DNA of 53,158 nucleotides from Synechococcus sp. CS-1331 (GTDB taxonomy: Bacteria > Cyanobacteriota > Cyanobacteriia > PCC-6307 > Cyanobiaceae): contig JAHLYQ010000013.1 in assembly GCA_025127975.1 (NCBI GenBank), positions 1 through 53,158 on the forward strand. The letters are read 5' to 3'. The number at the start of each line of letters is the position of its first letter. Position 1 is the first letter of the stretch. Under the pieces are notes generated by a model that saw only the letters and a program-made list of their open reading frames with translations, made no database searches and was not told where the DNA came from. A program made the translations under genes and the position numbers. Below, piece by piece: positions 38,896-46,254 of the stretch.

Positions 38896-39882
38896 TCAAT
38901 CCATGCCGGCGTCGGCCGTGCCCCGCAGGGTGGCGCGCACCCGGTAGATCGGTCGTCCCTGACTCTCGTGGTATGTGCGCATCTGCAGCTCGGCCAGCAG
39001 GCCGAAGCAGAACAGCTGCACCCCGGTAAGAAAACTGAGCAGGGCCATCAGCAGCAGGGGACGATCGCCGATGTCGGCCCCCAGCAGCAGCTTTTCGCCC
39101 ACCAGCCAGAGCCCGATCACCACACCCAGACCCATGGCGGCAAGCCCTCCGAAGCCGAACACATGCATCGGTCTGGTCAGGAAGCGCTTCATGAACCACA
39201 CCGTCAGCAGGTCCATCAACACTCGGAAGGTGCGATCCAGTCCGTATTTGCTCTTCCCATAGAGCCGGGGGTGGTGGCTTACTTTCACCTCACTGATCCT
39301 GGCCCCTTCGATAAAGGCCAGGGCGGGCAGGAAACGGTGCAGTTCGCCGTAGAGGTTGAGGTCACTAACCACCTCCCTTCGATAGGCCTTGAGGGAGCAG
39401 CCGTAGTCGTGCAGCTGCACGCCGGTCACCTGGGCGATCAGGCGGTTGGCGATCAGGCTTGGCAGCAGACGTTTGATGGCGCCGTCCTGGCGCTGGTGGC
39501 GCCAGCCACTCACCAGGTCGAAGCCTTGGTTGAGTTCTTTGAGCAGTAGGGGGATGTCGGTTGGATCGTTTTGGAGATCACCATCGAGGGTGACGATTAC
39601 GGCCCCGCTGCTGGCGTCAAAGCCTGCGGCCATTGCGGCTGTCTGGCCGTAGTTGCGGCGCAGCAGCACCGCTACGAGCTCGGGAACCCGGGCCGCGAGC
39701 CCGCTGAGCAGGTTTGGGGTGTTGTCCTTGGAGCCGTCGTCGACGAGCACCAGTTCGAAATCCAGGCCGAGCGGTCGCAATACCGCCAGGATCTGCTCGG
39801 CCAGCTGGTTCAGGCTCTCCTCCTCGTTGTAGAGGGGGACCACCACGGAAAGCTCCGGGGGCCCTTGCCGTGGCTGGGTCAT
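38896..39882 (-). CDS. Family 2 glycosyltransferase, DPM1/ArnC-like
   Basis: Likely transfers a sugar from a nucleotide to polyprenyl phosphate. The 328-residue protein shows the GT-A fold: LSVVVPLYNEEESLNQL, LVLVDDGSKDNT, the DxD motif LDGDLQND and HDYGCSLKAYRREV, then two C-terminal membrane helices (GLGVVIGLWLVGEKLLLG; LLLMALLSFLTGVQLFCFGL). Start ATG 39882 avoids overlap with the NlpC/P60 gene; the frame is open to 39933. It lies upstream of psaI in the same direction. Substrate not determinable. Confidence 0.85.
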   Translation of the reverse strand: MTQPRQGPPELSVVVPLYNEEESLNQLAEQILAVLRPLGLDFELVLVDDGSKDNTPNLLSGLAARVPELVAVLLRRNYGQTAAMAAGFDASSGAVIVTLDGDLQNDPTDIPLLLKELNQGFDLVSGWRHQRQDGAIKRLLPSLIANRLIAQVTGVQLHDYGCSLKAYRREVVSDLNLYGELHRFLPALAFIEGARISEVKVSHHPRLYGKSKYGLDRTFRVLMDLLTVWFMKRFLTRPMHVFGFGGLAAMGLGVVIGLWLVGEKLLLGADIGDRPLLLMALLSFLTGVQLFCFGLLAELQMRTYHESQGRPIYRVRATLRGTADAGMD

Positions 39883-39907
39883 TTGCTGCCGTGTCTTGGC
39901 GGCGACC

Positions 39908-40684
39908 CTAGGCGGCCATTGGGCTGCCGCCATGGCTGTGCATCACCCGCCCGGCTCCGCGCAGCTCCCCCAGATAGTGGCGCGCCACCGGGTGGGGGTT
40001 GTGGGGAGAGATGGTGTCGATGCCGATCCCGTTGCGGCCGTGGGCCTGGCCAGAACTGTGCAGATAGCTGCCCCCGCCCAGGTGTAGGCCCACGTGGCTG
40101 CAGCGCTGGGGGCTGCCAAAAAAGATCAGATCACCGGGCAGCAGCAGCTGGCTCTGGCCAGGTTGCACTCCTACGGGTTGGCAGAATCGCTCCTGCAGGT
40201 AGGCGTCACGCGGGATCCAGATCCCTGCGCTGGCATAGGCGCGCTGCACCAGGCCGGAGCAGTCGTAGTCGGGCCCCAGGCTGCCACCCCAGAGGTAGCG
40301 ATTGGGCTGGTGCTGGGCGCTGCTGGCGAAGGCTAAAACCCTTTCCAGTCTCTGCAGGATGGCGCAGCGGTGCAGGCCTCGCCCTGGCAGCCGTTGGCCC
40401 GCCAGGGCATGCCCCAGCAGGGCGCTGCTGCCAATCCAGCCGGGGTAGCCGTCCTCAAGCAGGCGCACCCGCAGCCGCTGGCCAGGGCCCCCTGCTGCGG
40501 CGGGGGCAAGGATCTGCAGCTGCCGGCCCTCCCAGGCCTGGGTGGCCAGTCCCGCACCCGTCGGCTGGCTGTAGAGGTTCAGCGGGGCGGTGAGGCGCCA
40601 GATGGTGCCGGGCTTGAGCCATTCGGGCGCTGCTGGGGTGCCGCTGGCCAGGTGCATCGGGTTGGAGCTCGCTGATGGGGCCAC
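39908..40684 (-). CDS. NlpC/P60 family cell-wall peptidase with SH3-like domains
   Basis: A 258-residue C40 peptidase, expected to cut D-Glu-diaminopimelate bonds in wall peptides. The N-terminal half (about 25-125) has SH3b-like strands (LTAPLNLYSQPT; VRLLEDGYPGWIGSSAL). The catalytic triad is visible: C142 in DYDCSGLV, H197 in CSHVGLHLG and H228 in SPHNPHP. No signal peptide is evident, as in several cyanobacterial members. The start at 40684 could be slightly downstream (MHLASGTP). It is divergent from the serine hydrolase gene with their 5' ends 32 bp apart, so both may be controlled from the same short segment. Confidence 0.88.
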   Translation of the reverse strand: MAPSASSNPMHLASGTPAAPEWLKPGTIWRLTAPLNLYSQPTGAGLATQAWEGRQLQILAPAAAGGPGQRLRVRLLEDGYPGWIGSSALLGHALAGQRLPGRGLHRCAILQRLERVLAFASSAQHQPNRYLWGGSLGPDYDCSGLVQRAYASAGIWIPRDAYLQERFCQPVGVQPGQSQLLLPGDLIFFGSPQRCSHVGLHLGGGSYLHSSGQAHGRNGIGIDTISPHNPHPVARHYLGELRGAGRVMHSHGGSPMAA

Positions 40685-40716
40685 CCCTAATCTCGCAACA
40701 ACATGGACCGGCGCTC

Positions 40717-41646
40717 ATGGCGTTCTACAGCCCCGATCCGGCGATGGGCCAGATCCTGGCCGATCTGGTGAGGGCCCTGGAGCTCGATGGCCGCTCGGGC
40801 TTGGCTTCGCAGCTCTCGATCACCTGGCTGCGTTACGACCAGCCGTTGATCGGCCGGGCAGCCGAGCTGGCCCCGCAGCAGTTCTGGGCCCTGCCGGTGC
40901 AGGGTGCCAGCTGGGCCGGAGACCGCCTGCGCTATCCCGCCAGCGTGGTGAAGCTGGTCTATCTGATCGCAGCGGAGGCCTGGCGGCAGGCCGATCTGCT
41001 GGCAGACACCCCCGAGCTGCGGCTGGCCCTGGGCGACATGATCAGGGATTCCAGTAACGACGCCACCGCCTTGGTGCTGGACCTGCTCACCGGCACCACC
41101 AGTGGTCCATCCCTGCCCCCGCGGCGCATGGCCCAGTGGGTGGAGCAGCGTCAACTGGTGAATTGCTGGCTGGCCGAGCTCGACTGGCCGGAATTGCAGG
41201 GCTGTAACGCTTGCCAGAAAACCTGGGGGGATGGCCCCTACGGCCGGGAGCGGGATTTCTATGGCTCCGAACTGGAGAACCGCAATCGCCTCAGCACCGA
41301 TGCGGTGGCCCGGTTGCTGCAGGCTGTGATGGCCTCGGCGTTGCTCTCGCCGCCGGCCTGTGCCCGGATGCGCGCCCTGCTGGCTCGCAGCCTGGATCCG
41401 GCTCTGCGGGCGGCCGATCCGGAGAATCAGGTGGATGGCTTTGTCGGCGCCGGACTCCCCCCGGGCTCAAGCCTGTGGAGCAAGGCTGGTTGGATGAGTT
41501 TGGCCAGGCACGATGCGGCCTACGTGGAGCTGGAGAACTGCCCTCCCATGCTGCTTGTGGTGTTTAGTGAGGGCCGTGATTGCGCCGCAGATGAACGCCT
41601 GCTGCCTGAAATTGCCGCCCAGCTGGTCAGGGCAAGTAGGCGATAG
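40717..41646 (+). CDS. Class A beta-lactamase-like serine hydrolase
   Basis: A 309-residue protein of the serine beta-lactamase/penicillin-binding fold. Seen: S76-V-V-K79 (YPASVVKL), the second motif S112-S-N114 in RDSSNDATAL and a KTG-like SKAGW (about 263-267) where the Thr is replaced. There is no signal peptide, so secretion is doubtful and a true beta-lactamase role unlikely; a peptidase/esterase role on cell-wall fragments is more probable but unproven. ATG 40717 is preferred to the longer frame from 40675, which would run into the facing gene's start. Confidence 0.8.
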   Translation: MAFYSPDPAMGQILADLVRALELDGRSGLASQLSITWLRYDQPLIGRAAELAPQQFWALPVQGASWAGDRLRYPASVVKLVYLIAAEAWRQADLLADTPELRLALGDMIRDSSNDATALVLDLLTGTTSGPSLPPRRMAQWVEQRQLVNCWLAELDWPELQGCNACQKTWGDGPYGRERDFYGSELENRNRLSTDAVARLLQAVMASALLSPPACARMRALLARSLDPALRAADPENQVDGFVGAGLPPGSSLWSKAGWMSLARHDAAYVELENCPPMLLVVFSEGRDCAADERLLPEIAAQLVRASRR

Positions 41647-41699
41647 CTGACGATGCTGATAGAGTAATAGTGAAATTTTGCTTTTAAAGTGCGGCCGAT

Positions 41700-42131
41700 A
41701 TGAACATCAACCAACTGACGCCATCGGATGCAAAGCGTTTCCAGTCGGCCCACTCCCTTCACTTCCAGGGTGCGGGCAACAGTATTTTGATTCAGCTCTC
41801 TGGCGTTGTTGTCGTTGATTACGAAGCCAAGGGGTCGATGGGCGGCAGCCGTGGCTGGGCCAATGAAACGCTCAGCCTGAATCTGGCCCTGCCTGCGGTG
41901 CCTGGTCAAAGTCAGTCGTTCTTTGTGGAGCAGTCCACCCCGCTGATCACCATCAATGGTGTGGGCGGGATTTCAACGGTGGGCTGGAGCGTGAACTCCT
42001 GTACGGGTTCCGTCAACACTCTTTGCAATGGGAGCTACGGCCTGGAGGCCGTTCTAGGTGTCTATACCTCTGGTGAAGTTCTCCACACGATTGGCTACAT
42101 GGTTTCCCTGGTCGGCCACTTTCAGGCATAG
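41700..42131 (+). CDS. Hypothetical protein, beta-rich, at the island border
   Basis: Not recognised. The 143-residue product is rich in Ser, Gly, Val and small residues, with alternating strand-like segments (NSILIQLSGVVVVDYEAKGS; NETLSLNLALPAVPGQSQSF) and two cysteines about ten residues apart (NSCTGSVNTLCNGS) that could form a disulfide. No signal peptide is visible. Codon use is still GC-rich, but less so than the neighbouring core genes. It is the last gene before the AT-rich region and may belong to the host or to the border of the element. Confidence 0.5.
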   Translation: MNINQLTPSDAKRFQSAHSLHFQGAGNSILIQLSGVVVVDYEAKGSMGGSRGWANETLSLNLALPAVPGQSQSFFVEQSTPLITINGVGGISTVGWSVNSCTGSVNTLCNGSYGLEAVLGVYTSGEVLHTIGYMVSLVGHFQA

Positions 42132-42198
42132 GCCAGCCCCTGCTACAGCCAGCCCCCATGGCTGCAGTAGCCGGGGGGCGGGAGGGTTGAATCCCTGG

Positions 42199-42237
42199 GG
42201 ATTCGATTTCAGGATTCGAATTCAGGATTCGATTTCA
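42199..42237. repeat. Three tandem 13-bp repeats
   Basis: GGATTCGATTTCA (42199-42211), GGATTCGAATTCA (42212-42224), GGATTCGATTTCA (42225-42237): three adjacent copies with one A/T change in the second. They sit about 300 bp upstream of the AlpA-like gene and could be arm-type recombinase sites or part of an attachment site; this is position-based inference. Confidence 0.85.
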
Positions 42238-42399
42238 ACGGAGAGGGAGTCCTTCGTTGTGACTCTCAGAGCGAAGTGGTGACACGGGAAGAGACGACTC
42301 TTCCCTTTGGTGGAGGCGGATTCCAACACCATTTCCAACACCACTTAGAACATGCAAATCCAGGGCGCCGATAGCAGGCAAATAGCACCCTTTAACTTC

Positions 42400-42428
42400 T
42401 TGCAATCGCCACAAGTTTGTGATATAAT
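42400..42428 (+). promoter_or_regulatory. Promoter of the AlpA-like gene
   Basis: TTGCAA (42400-42405), 17-bp spacer, TATAAT (42423-42428) preceded by TG one base upstream (extended -10). The expected start near 42435 gives a leader of about 65 nt before ATG 42502. Confidence 0.75.
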
Positions 42429-42501
42429 AGTGTCAAGGATTAAGGTCAAAGCAAGATGCTTTGGTTTCTGGTCTGATTATAAATTATACGGAGCATACAC
42501 G

Positions 42502-42684
42502 ATGAAAGACGAGTTCATGTTAATTGACTTAAAGGAGGTCATACGCGTCACAAGATTATCAAAATCAACTGTCTACAGGCGCATGAATGAGGGATGTTTT
42601 CCAAAGCATCTGAACCTTGGAGGCAACTGCCGACGGTGGTTGGCAAAAGATATACAGAAATGGATTATTTCATTGGGTTCTTGA
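42502..42684 (+). CDS. AlpA-family excisionase/transcriptional regulator
   Basis: A 60-residue MerR-like winged-helix protein of the AlpA family, which in P4-like elements activates integrase or assists excision. Key segment: LIDLKEVIRVTRLSKSTVYR, then RMNEGCFPKHLNLGGNCRRW, ending in a short helix (LAKDIQKWIISLG). ATG 42502 follows GGAG at about 42491 by eight bases; the frame is open from 42352 but the upstream part covers the promoter. The integrase starts 18 bp downstream, so the two form an operon. Confidence 0.85.
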   Translation: MKDEFMLIDLKEVIRVTRLSKSTVYRRMNEGCFPKHLNLGGNCRRWLAKDIQKWIISLGS

Positions 42685-42702
42685 AGGCAGGAGGATATTA
42701 TT

Positions 42703-43965
42703 ATGGCATTAACACAAAAAGAAATAGCATTGCTAACCGCCTCTGCTGACAGGTATCAGCGTGGTTGCGGAGACGGTCTGATCCTGGTTGTTGAACCTGT
42801 TCACAAGGGTGGAGGAAAGTCGTTCCTGGGGCGCTTCAGGAAGCAGATAAATGGTACGACCAAGCAGATTCCTGTACGGATTGGAGTGTTTGGAAGCAAG
42901 GCAGGACAGTTCACCTTGAAGCAGGCGAGAGAGCGGTGGTTTGAAATTAGAGAATGGGCAAAACGTGAGGGAGCAGATCCCAGGAGTTATGGGAAAACAA
43001 TTCCCACAGAAACCCCTAAAAACCTGCAGAATGCTGTTGATGGGTTCCTTGCTAGCAAGGCGAGTTTGCTTAGAGAGTTCACACTTAAAAACTATCGTCT
43101 TCAGTTGGAAAATCAGGTCTATCCATCAATCTCCCCTGAAACGCTTCTTGTAGATTTGGAATGGGACAATGGTGGCAGACAGATTGTAATGAATATGAAG
43201 ACTTGTATTGAGCAGCGGGGCAGTTTTGATCAAGCAAATCGGGTTCAAAAGGTGTTAGCGCAATGTTTTGAATACGCGATTGTTCAGGGATGGATGAATC
43301 GCAATCAAAATCCAGCGACCAAGCAAAAAGGTGAAAAAAACAAGCATGAACCAGGACATCATCCAACGGTTTCTTGGGATCAAGTTCCAAATTTGCTAGA
43401 AGCAATTAGTCTCAATCGCTGTTCCGTCCATGTTCAGACGGTTTTAGCAATGAAATTGATGCTTATGACCTTTCTCCGTGCTGGTGCGCTGGTGCGACTG
43501 GAATGGGAGTGGATTGATTCGGCAAATAAGATTCTTATCATTCCCGGAACAACCCCCGGACTCAAGCGAACCAAGAAGACCCAGCACCTATCCCATCATG
43601 TGCCAATTACGAAGGAGATGGAAGTCGTGTTGGAGTATGCCCAGAAATTAAATGCTGGTAAAAAACATATTTTTGCCGCGCTGAGAGGGACTAAGTACCC
43701 CCATCTCACCCCAGATGCCCCAAACAACTTCTTGAAAAACCTTGGGTATAAAGATGTGCTTAGAGCGCATGGGTGGAGAAGCGTTCCCTTGACGGTAGGG
43801 CAAGATGTAATGAAGGTCGGGCACGATATTATTCAACGGCAAATGGGGCATCTAATCGGAGACAAGGTTCGCAAGGCGTATGATTATTCACTTATGCTGG
43901 ACGAACGAAGGTTGTTTCTAGAGCGTTGGTGCGAACTGCTTGTCGCTAACGGATTGAAAATGTAA
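42703..43965 (+). CDS. int: Tyrosine recombinase (phage/island integrase)
   Basis: A 420-residue P4-type integrase performing site-specific integration and excision. The N-terminal region has the strand-rich arm-binding type (KSFLGRFRKQINGTTKQIPV), followed by a core-binding helical domain (about 105-220) and a catalytic domain with R259 (FLRAGALVRLEW), H356-G-W-R359, H383 (QMGHLIGDK) and the Tyr nucleophile at 393 or 395 (KAYDYS). All catalytic residues are present, so it looks functional. A clear ribosome site AGGAGG lies eight bases before ATG 42703. Codon use is AT-rich compared with genes to the left. Confidence 0.93.
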   Translation: MALTQKEIALLTASADRYQRGCGDGLILVVEPVHKGGGKSFLGRFRKQINGTTKQIPVRIGVFGSKAGQFTLKQARERWFEIREWAKREGADPRSYGKTIPTETPKNLQNAVDGFLASKASLLREFTLKNYRLQLENQVYPSISPETLLVDLEWDNGGRQIVMNMKTCIEQRGSFDQANRVQKVLAQCFEYAIVQGWMNRNQNPATKQKGEKNKHEPGHHPTVSWDQVPNLLEAISLNRCSVHVQTVLAMKLMLMTFLRAGALVRLEWEWIDSANKILIIPGTTPGLKRTKKTQHLSHHVPITKEMEVVLEYAQKLNAGKKHIFAALRGTKYPHLTPDAPNNFLKNLGYKDVLRAHGWRSVPLTVGQDVMKVGHDIIQRQMGHLIGDKVRKAYDYSLMLDERRLFLERWCELLVANGLKM

Positions 43966-44315
43966 AACTATATTGCCCGCGTTTCTGAGGCGAAAGTTAT
44001 GGCACGGCAGTATCGTTAATTGCGCCTGAGTCTCCCGTGGTCGTCCATCCAGTTCCCCAGATGGGGGGCATGGTTGGTCTGGAGGTCTCAAAGATAAGGG
44101 TTTGAGGCAGTGACGATTTCAACCTCAAGGTGCAGATTTCATAATCGATTGCCCTCCAGGAATCCATGCTTTTGCCCAGAACGGGATGTCATCAGCAGAG
44201 ATGCTCCAGCGAACCTACCTGCGCTTCATCGAAGAAGAAGCAACTGCCAAACGGGCACGGGCACAGATTCGCCCAGGCGATTGGTCGATGGTGAAGCGGG
44301 TTGGTGGGTAGGCAC
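43966..44315. other. Spacer after the integrase
   Basis: A 350-bp stretch before the terminator of the leftward array. A frame open from about 44113 to 44311 encodes a plausible 41-residue C-terminal piece from ATG 44188 (MSSAEMLQRTYLRFIEEEAT, then Lys/Arg-rich) but has no family match or ribosome site; it may be a gene remnant. A CCCAGATGGGGG-type inverted repeat lies near 44055. Nothing else is seen. Confidence 0.25.
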
Positions 44316-44340
44316 AAAAAGAGGGGCGTCATACCCCTCT
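44316..44340 (-). terminator. Terminator of the leftward gene-repeat array
   Basis: On the minus strand AGAGGGG (44340-44334), 7-nt loop, CCCCTCT (44326-44320), then TTTTT (44320-44316). It begins 12 nt after the stop of the 44352-44564 gene. Confidence 0.88.
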
Positions 44341-44351
44341 GATAATTGGAT

Positions 44352-44564
44352 TCAGGTGGCAGGCAAAACTTCATAGATGTGAGTGCTGTTGTAGCAACCT
44401 GAATCGAAGTCGCCTTCGTCAATATACTCAGTGTCAATATCGCACCACATTCTTGTTCCCAGTACATCACTTATCATGATTGCTCTTTGCTCGGTAGTGA
44501 GGCGGGAGTTAAAGACGAAACCGTGGGTGCGTTCATCAACTTCGTTGTCATCAAAATCAAGCAT
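44352..44564 (-). CDS. Small acidic hypothetical protein
   Basis: Not recognised. The 70-residue product is strongly acidic (MLDFDDNEVDERTHGFVFNS; WCDIDTEYIDEGDFDSGC), a composition found in anti-restriction and DNA-mimic proteins but also in many small phage proteins; no function is assigned. A good ribosome site GGAGG lies about ten bases upstream of ATG 44564. It is the last gene of the leftward array, following repeat copy A, and ends at the array terminator. Confidence 0.6.
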   Translation of the reverse strand: MLDFDDNEVDERTHGFVFNSRLTTEQRAIMISDVLGTRMWCDIDTEYIDEGDFDSGCYNSTHIYEVLPAT

Positions 44565-44648
44565 CCAAGAAAAACCTCCGAATACATTGGATCCGCAATG
44601 CGATTGCTTTTAACTGCTGAAATAGTCATTCTAAAAAAATAGGAAATG

Positions 44649-44766
44649 AATCCCACTACAAAGCGGCAGGTGTTCGCTCAATATCTTTTGACGAAGCAGC
44701 GAGGTTTATCCCGCTTCCCGAAGGAGTTGCCGCACATTTGAGGAGTGCGGCATTCCTGACGAGGCG
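44649..44766. repeat. Array repeat, copy A (118 bp)
   Basis: From AATCCCACTACAAAGCGG to ATTCCTGACGAGGCG. It differs from copy B (45519-45636) at four positions (about 97% identity). Contains the hairpin GCCGCAC-N9-GTGCGGC (about 44729-44751). On the plus strand it also contains a 31-codon open frame from ATG 44646 to TGA 44739-44741 (MNPTTKRQVFAQYLLTKQRG...), and a second open frame running through the hairpin; neither is proven. It separates the Api92-like gene from the small acidic gene. Confidence 0.93.
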
Positions 44767-44800
44767 AACCCAATAACATAATGTTACTGCGGTATAGACA

Positions 44801-45502
44801 TCAGACTGCTACTATCTCCTCGATTTCTTGGATCATCTTGGGGACAACGATGGATTCAAAAGCAGCATGTATATAGTCAAAGAGTTTATTCAAGTCGCAA
44901 TTGCCCTCGAAAAAATCATGAAGGTTATCCTCAAGACTCAGTCCATCTGCTTCAAGGCGAGCATCAAGGTCTGGATACTGTTCGCGAATAAAGTGCTCGA
45001 AGAACCTTCTACTAGATTCACTAAGATTGCGAACGACACCATCCTTGGCAACCGTGACGCCAAAGAAGTCCATACGCTCTTCTCGATAATGGTTAATCAA
45101 CAGAGATCCGGGAAACTTCATTGAAATCACTGCCATACACTCTTCGTTGGGAGGCATCCAAGCAGTGGAGAATTTAACACTAAAGTTTTCAGAAGGAACT
45201 TCGCTGCCCCAGTCGTTCGCGCAGCAGTAAGCATCCCACTTGGTGCCCCAGTGCTGGTTGCGCCATTCATACCAACGCTGATCTGTCACCCCATCTTGAA
45301 AATGAGAAGTCCCATGTTCATCAGAAGGAGAAGGCAATTCTCCGCTATCATTGGGCGTATTCTGCCAGTCAGGTTCAGCGCAGAAGGTCTTCAAAAAGTC
45401 CTGTGAGCGACGTTCACGAATTTGAAAAGTCGCAGCAAGGTCACACCATTGATCATGGGTGACATTAGTAATAGTAAAGGAATTGGAGCAGTCGTTTGGC
45501 AT
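44801..45502 (-). CDS. Api92/YubB-like (DUF1281-type) protein
   Basis: A 233-residue protein resembling the ferredoxin-like domain family of phage Api92 protein and plasmid YubB, function unknown. The family pattern is seen in the N-terminal CSNSFTITNVTHDQWCDLAA, the central HWGTKWDAYCCANDWGSE and FSTAWMPPNEECMAVISMKF, followed by REERMDFFGVTVAKDGV. The rest is helical and acidic. ATG 45502 is preferred to GTG 45526, which lies within repeat copy B. The gene lies between copies B and A. Its family is usually carried by plasmids and phages. Confidence 0.7.
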   Translation of the reverse strand: MPNDCSNSFTITNVTHDQWCDLAATFQIRERRSQDFLKTFCAEPDWQNTPNDSGELPSPSDEHGTSHFQDGVTDQRWYEWRNQHWGTKWDAYCCANDWGSEVPSENFSVKFSTAWMPPNEECMAVISMKFPGSLLINHYREERMDFFGVTVAKDGVVRNLSESSRRFFEHFIREQYPDLDARLEADGLSLEDNLHDFFEGNCDLNKLFDYIHAAFESIVVPKMIQEIEEIVAV

Positions 45503-45518
45503 TTTAGTTTGGTTTATA

Positions 45519-45636
45519 AATCCCACTACAAAGCGGCAGGTGTTCGCTCAATATCTTTTGCCGAAGCAGCGAGGTTTATCCCCCTTCCCGAAGGAGGTGC
45601 CGCACATTTGAGGAGTGCGGCATTCCTGATGAGGCG
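45519..45636. repeat. Array repeat, copy B (118 bp)
   Basis: Nearly identical to copy A over the whole 118 bp (from AATCCCACTACAAAGCGG to ATTCCTGATGAGGCG); four substitutions, no indels. It lacks an ATG at the place of the 31-codon frame of copy A (ATA instead). The same GCCGCAC/GTGCGGC hairpin is conserved (about 45599-45621). Confidence 0.93.
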
Positions 45637-45676
45637 GAGAGCACCCATATAGTCAAGGTGCCCATTTATAGAGGAC

Positions 45677-46165
45677 TCAGAAATCAGCAAGAGTGTAGTC
45701 AGAATCGATCACACTCCTGCCCTCTCGGGAATCGTAGATAACTGCCTGAGATTCAATCGTTTGCAAAGCAAACGGCGAGAACTCAAGGCAGTTCTTCAAA
45801 ATCCAAATATAGAAGTCATAACTTACTCCGTCTTCGCCAGCAGTGATCTCAAAATACGTCTTGTTTTGAGTTGTCTCATTCTTGTCGTCAAAGCAAGGGC
45901 GCTGACGAACTGTCATTCCAGAGCAAACAGATTTAGTGAACTCACGTTGTGCCGCAGCACAGTCTGTAAAGTCAGCAAGATTAGTATCGTAGAATGCATC
46001 AATCACATCCTCCCACTCGCAAGGAGTATTGAGAGAAGATTGATTGAAAAGGGGGTCTTGTGCTGCTTTGGAGAAGCAGAAGTCTGCAAAATCCCGCAAG
46101 AGTTCTTTGGGATTGTCAAAGGAGATAGGAAATGAAGCAAAGTCAACTGATTCAGCGCAACTCAC
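45677..46165 (-). CDS. Hypothetical protein of the repeat-linked array
   Basis: Not recognised. The 162-residue product starts with GTG 46165 (MSCAESVDFASFPISFDN), is acidic and aromatic-rich with many Cys and Phe, and has no signal peptide or membrane helix. Segments such as LLRDFADFCFSKAAQDPLFN and YFEITAGEDGVSYDFYIWIL suggest a mixed alpha/beta fold. No ribosome site is obvious. It lies between partial repeat copy C and copy B, in the same direction as its neighbours. Confidence 0.55.
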   Translation of the reverse strand: MSCAESVDFASFPISFDNPKELLRDFADFCFSKAAQDPLFNQSSLNTPCEWEDVIDAFYDTNLADFTDCAAAQREFTKSVCSGMTVRQRPCFDDKNETTQNKTYFEITAGEDGVSYDFYIWILKNCLEFSPFALQTIESQAVIYDSREGRSVIDSDYTLADF

Positions 46166-46199
46166 GGTTTAGAAGAGGGGATAAAGGACAGTAAACAGC

Positions 46200-46238
46200 G
46201 CCGCACGTTTACCGAGTGCGGCGTTCCTGATAAGGCGG
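46200..46238. repeat. Array repeat, partial copy C (39 bp)
   Basis: GCCGCAC-N9-GTGCGGC followed by GTTCCTGATAAGGCGG, matching the right third of copies A and B with changes at five or six positions. The stem is unchanged while loop and flanks vary, and if read as codons in one frame (AA-L-SAAFL-RR) several changes are synonymous. It lies between the 46255-46878 and 45677-46165 genes. Confidence 0.75.
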
Positions 46239-46254
46239 TTATAGGTTCGAAAAG

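Larger units (their letters stand above)
42132..42501. other. Border spacer between core genome and element
   Basis: A 370-bp region. It contains three 13-bp tandem repeats (separate entry), a hairpin GGGAAGAG (42286-42293)-ACGA-CTCTTCCC (42298-42305) followed by TTT, which could end transcription of the 41700 gene, a tandem TTCCAACACCA at about 42323-42346, and the promoter of the AlpA-like gene. No tRNA gene or tRNA 3' fragment was seen, so the integration site is not a tRNA within this spacer. Confidence 0.5.

Noticed and set aside
40717..41646. True antibiotic-resistance beta-lactamase.
   Set aside because: No signal peptide, altered KTG motif (SKAGW) and non-typical SDN region; only the fold family is claimed.
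44110..44376. Open frame of 88 codons after the integrase.
   Set aside because: Overlaps the array terminator and the end of the acidic gene, and lacks a ribosome site; a 41-codon frame in another phase looks better but is still unsupported.
45619..45640. CTGATGAG in the array repeat resembles the hammerhead ribozyme core CUGANGA.
   Set aside because: No GAAA strand or stem II/III partner is found nearby, and copy C has CTGATAAG, which breaks the core.
45422..45652. 76-codon plus-strand frame through repeat copy B.
   Set aside because: Its first half is antisense to the Api92-like gene and its supposed start is not shared by copy A; only the part in the repeat is of interest.
44649..46240. 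Array repeats as integron attC sites.
   Set aside because: No RYYYAAC/GTTRRRY core pair at the ends, and the adjacent integrase is P4-type, without the extra domain of integron integrases. Cassette-like layout is kept only as an observation.
46190..46245. Similarity of the hairpin plus CCTGATAAGGCGG to enterobacterial REP sequences.
   Set aside because: The resemblance is short, and no RAYT transposase is seen; common origin cannot be supported.
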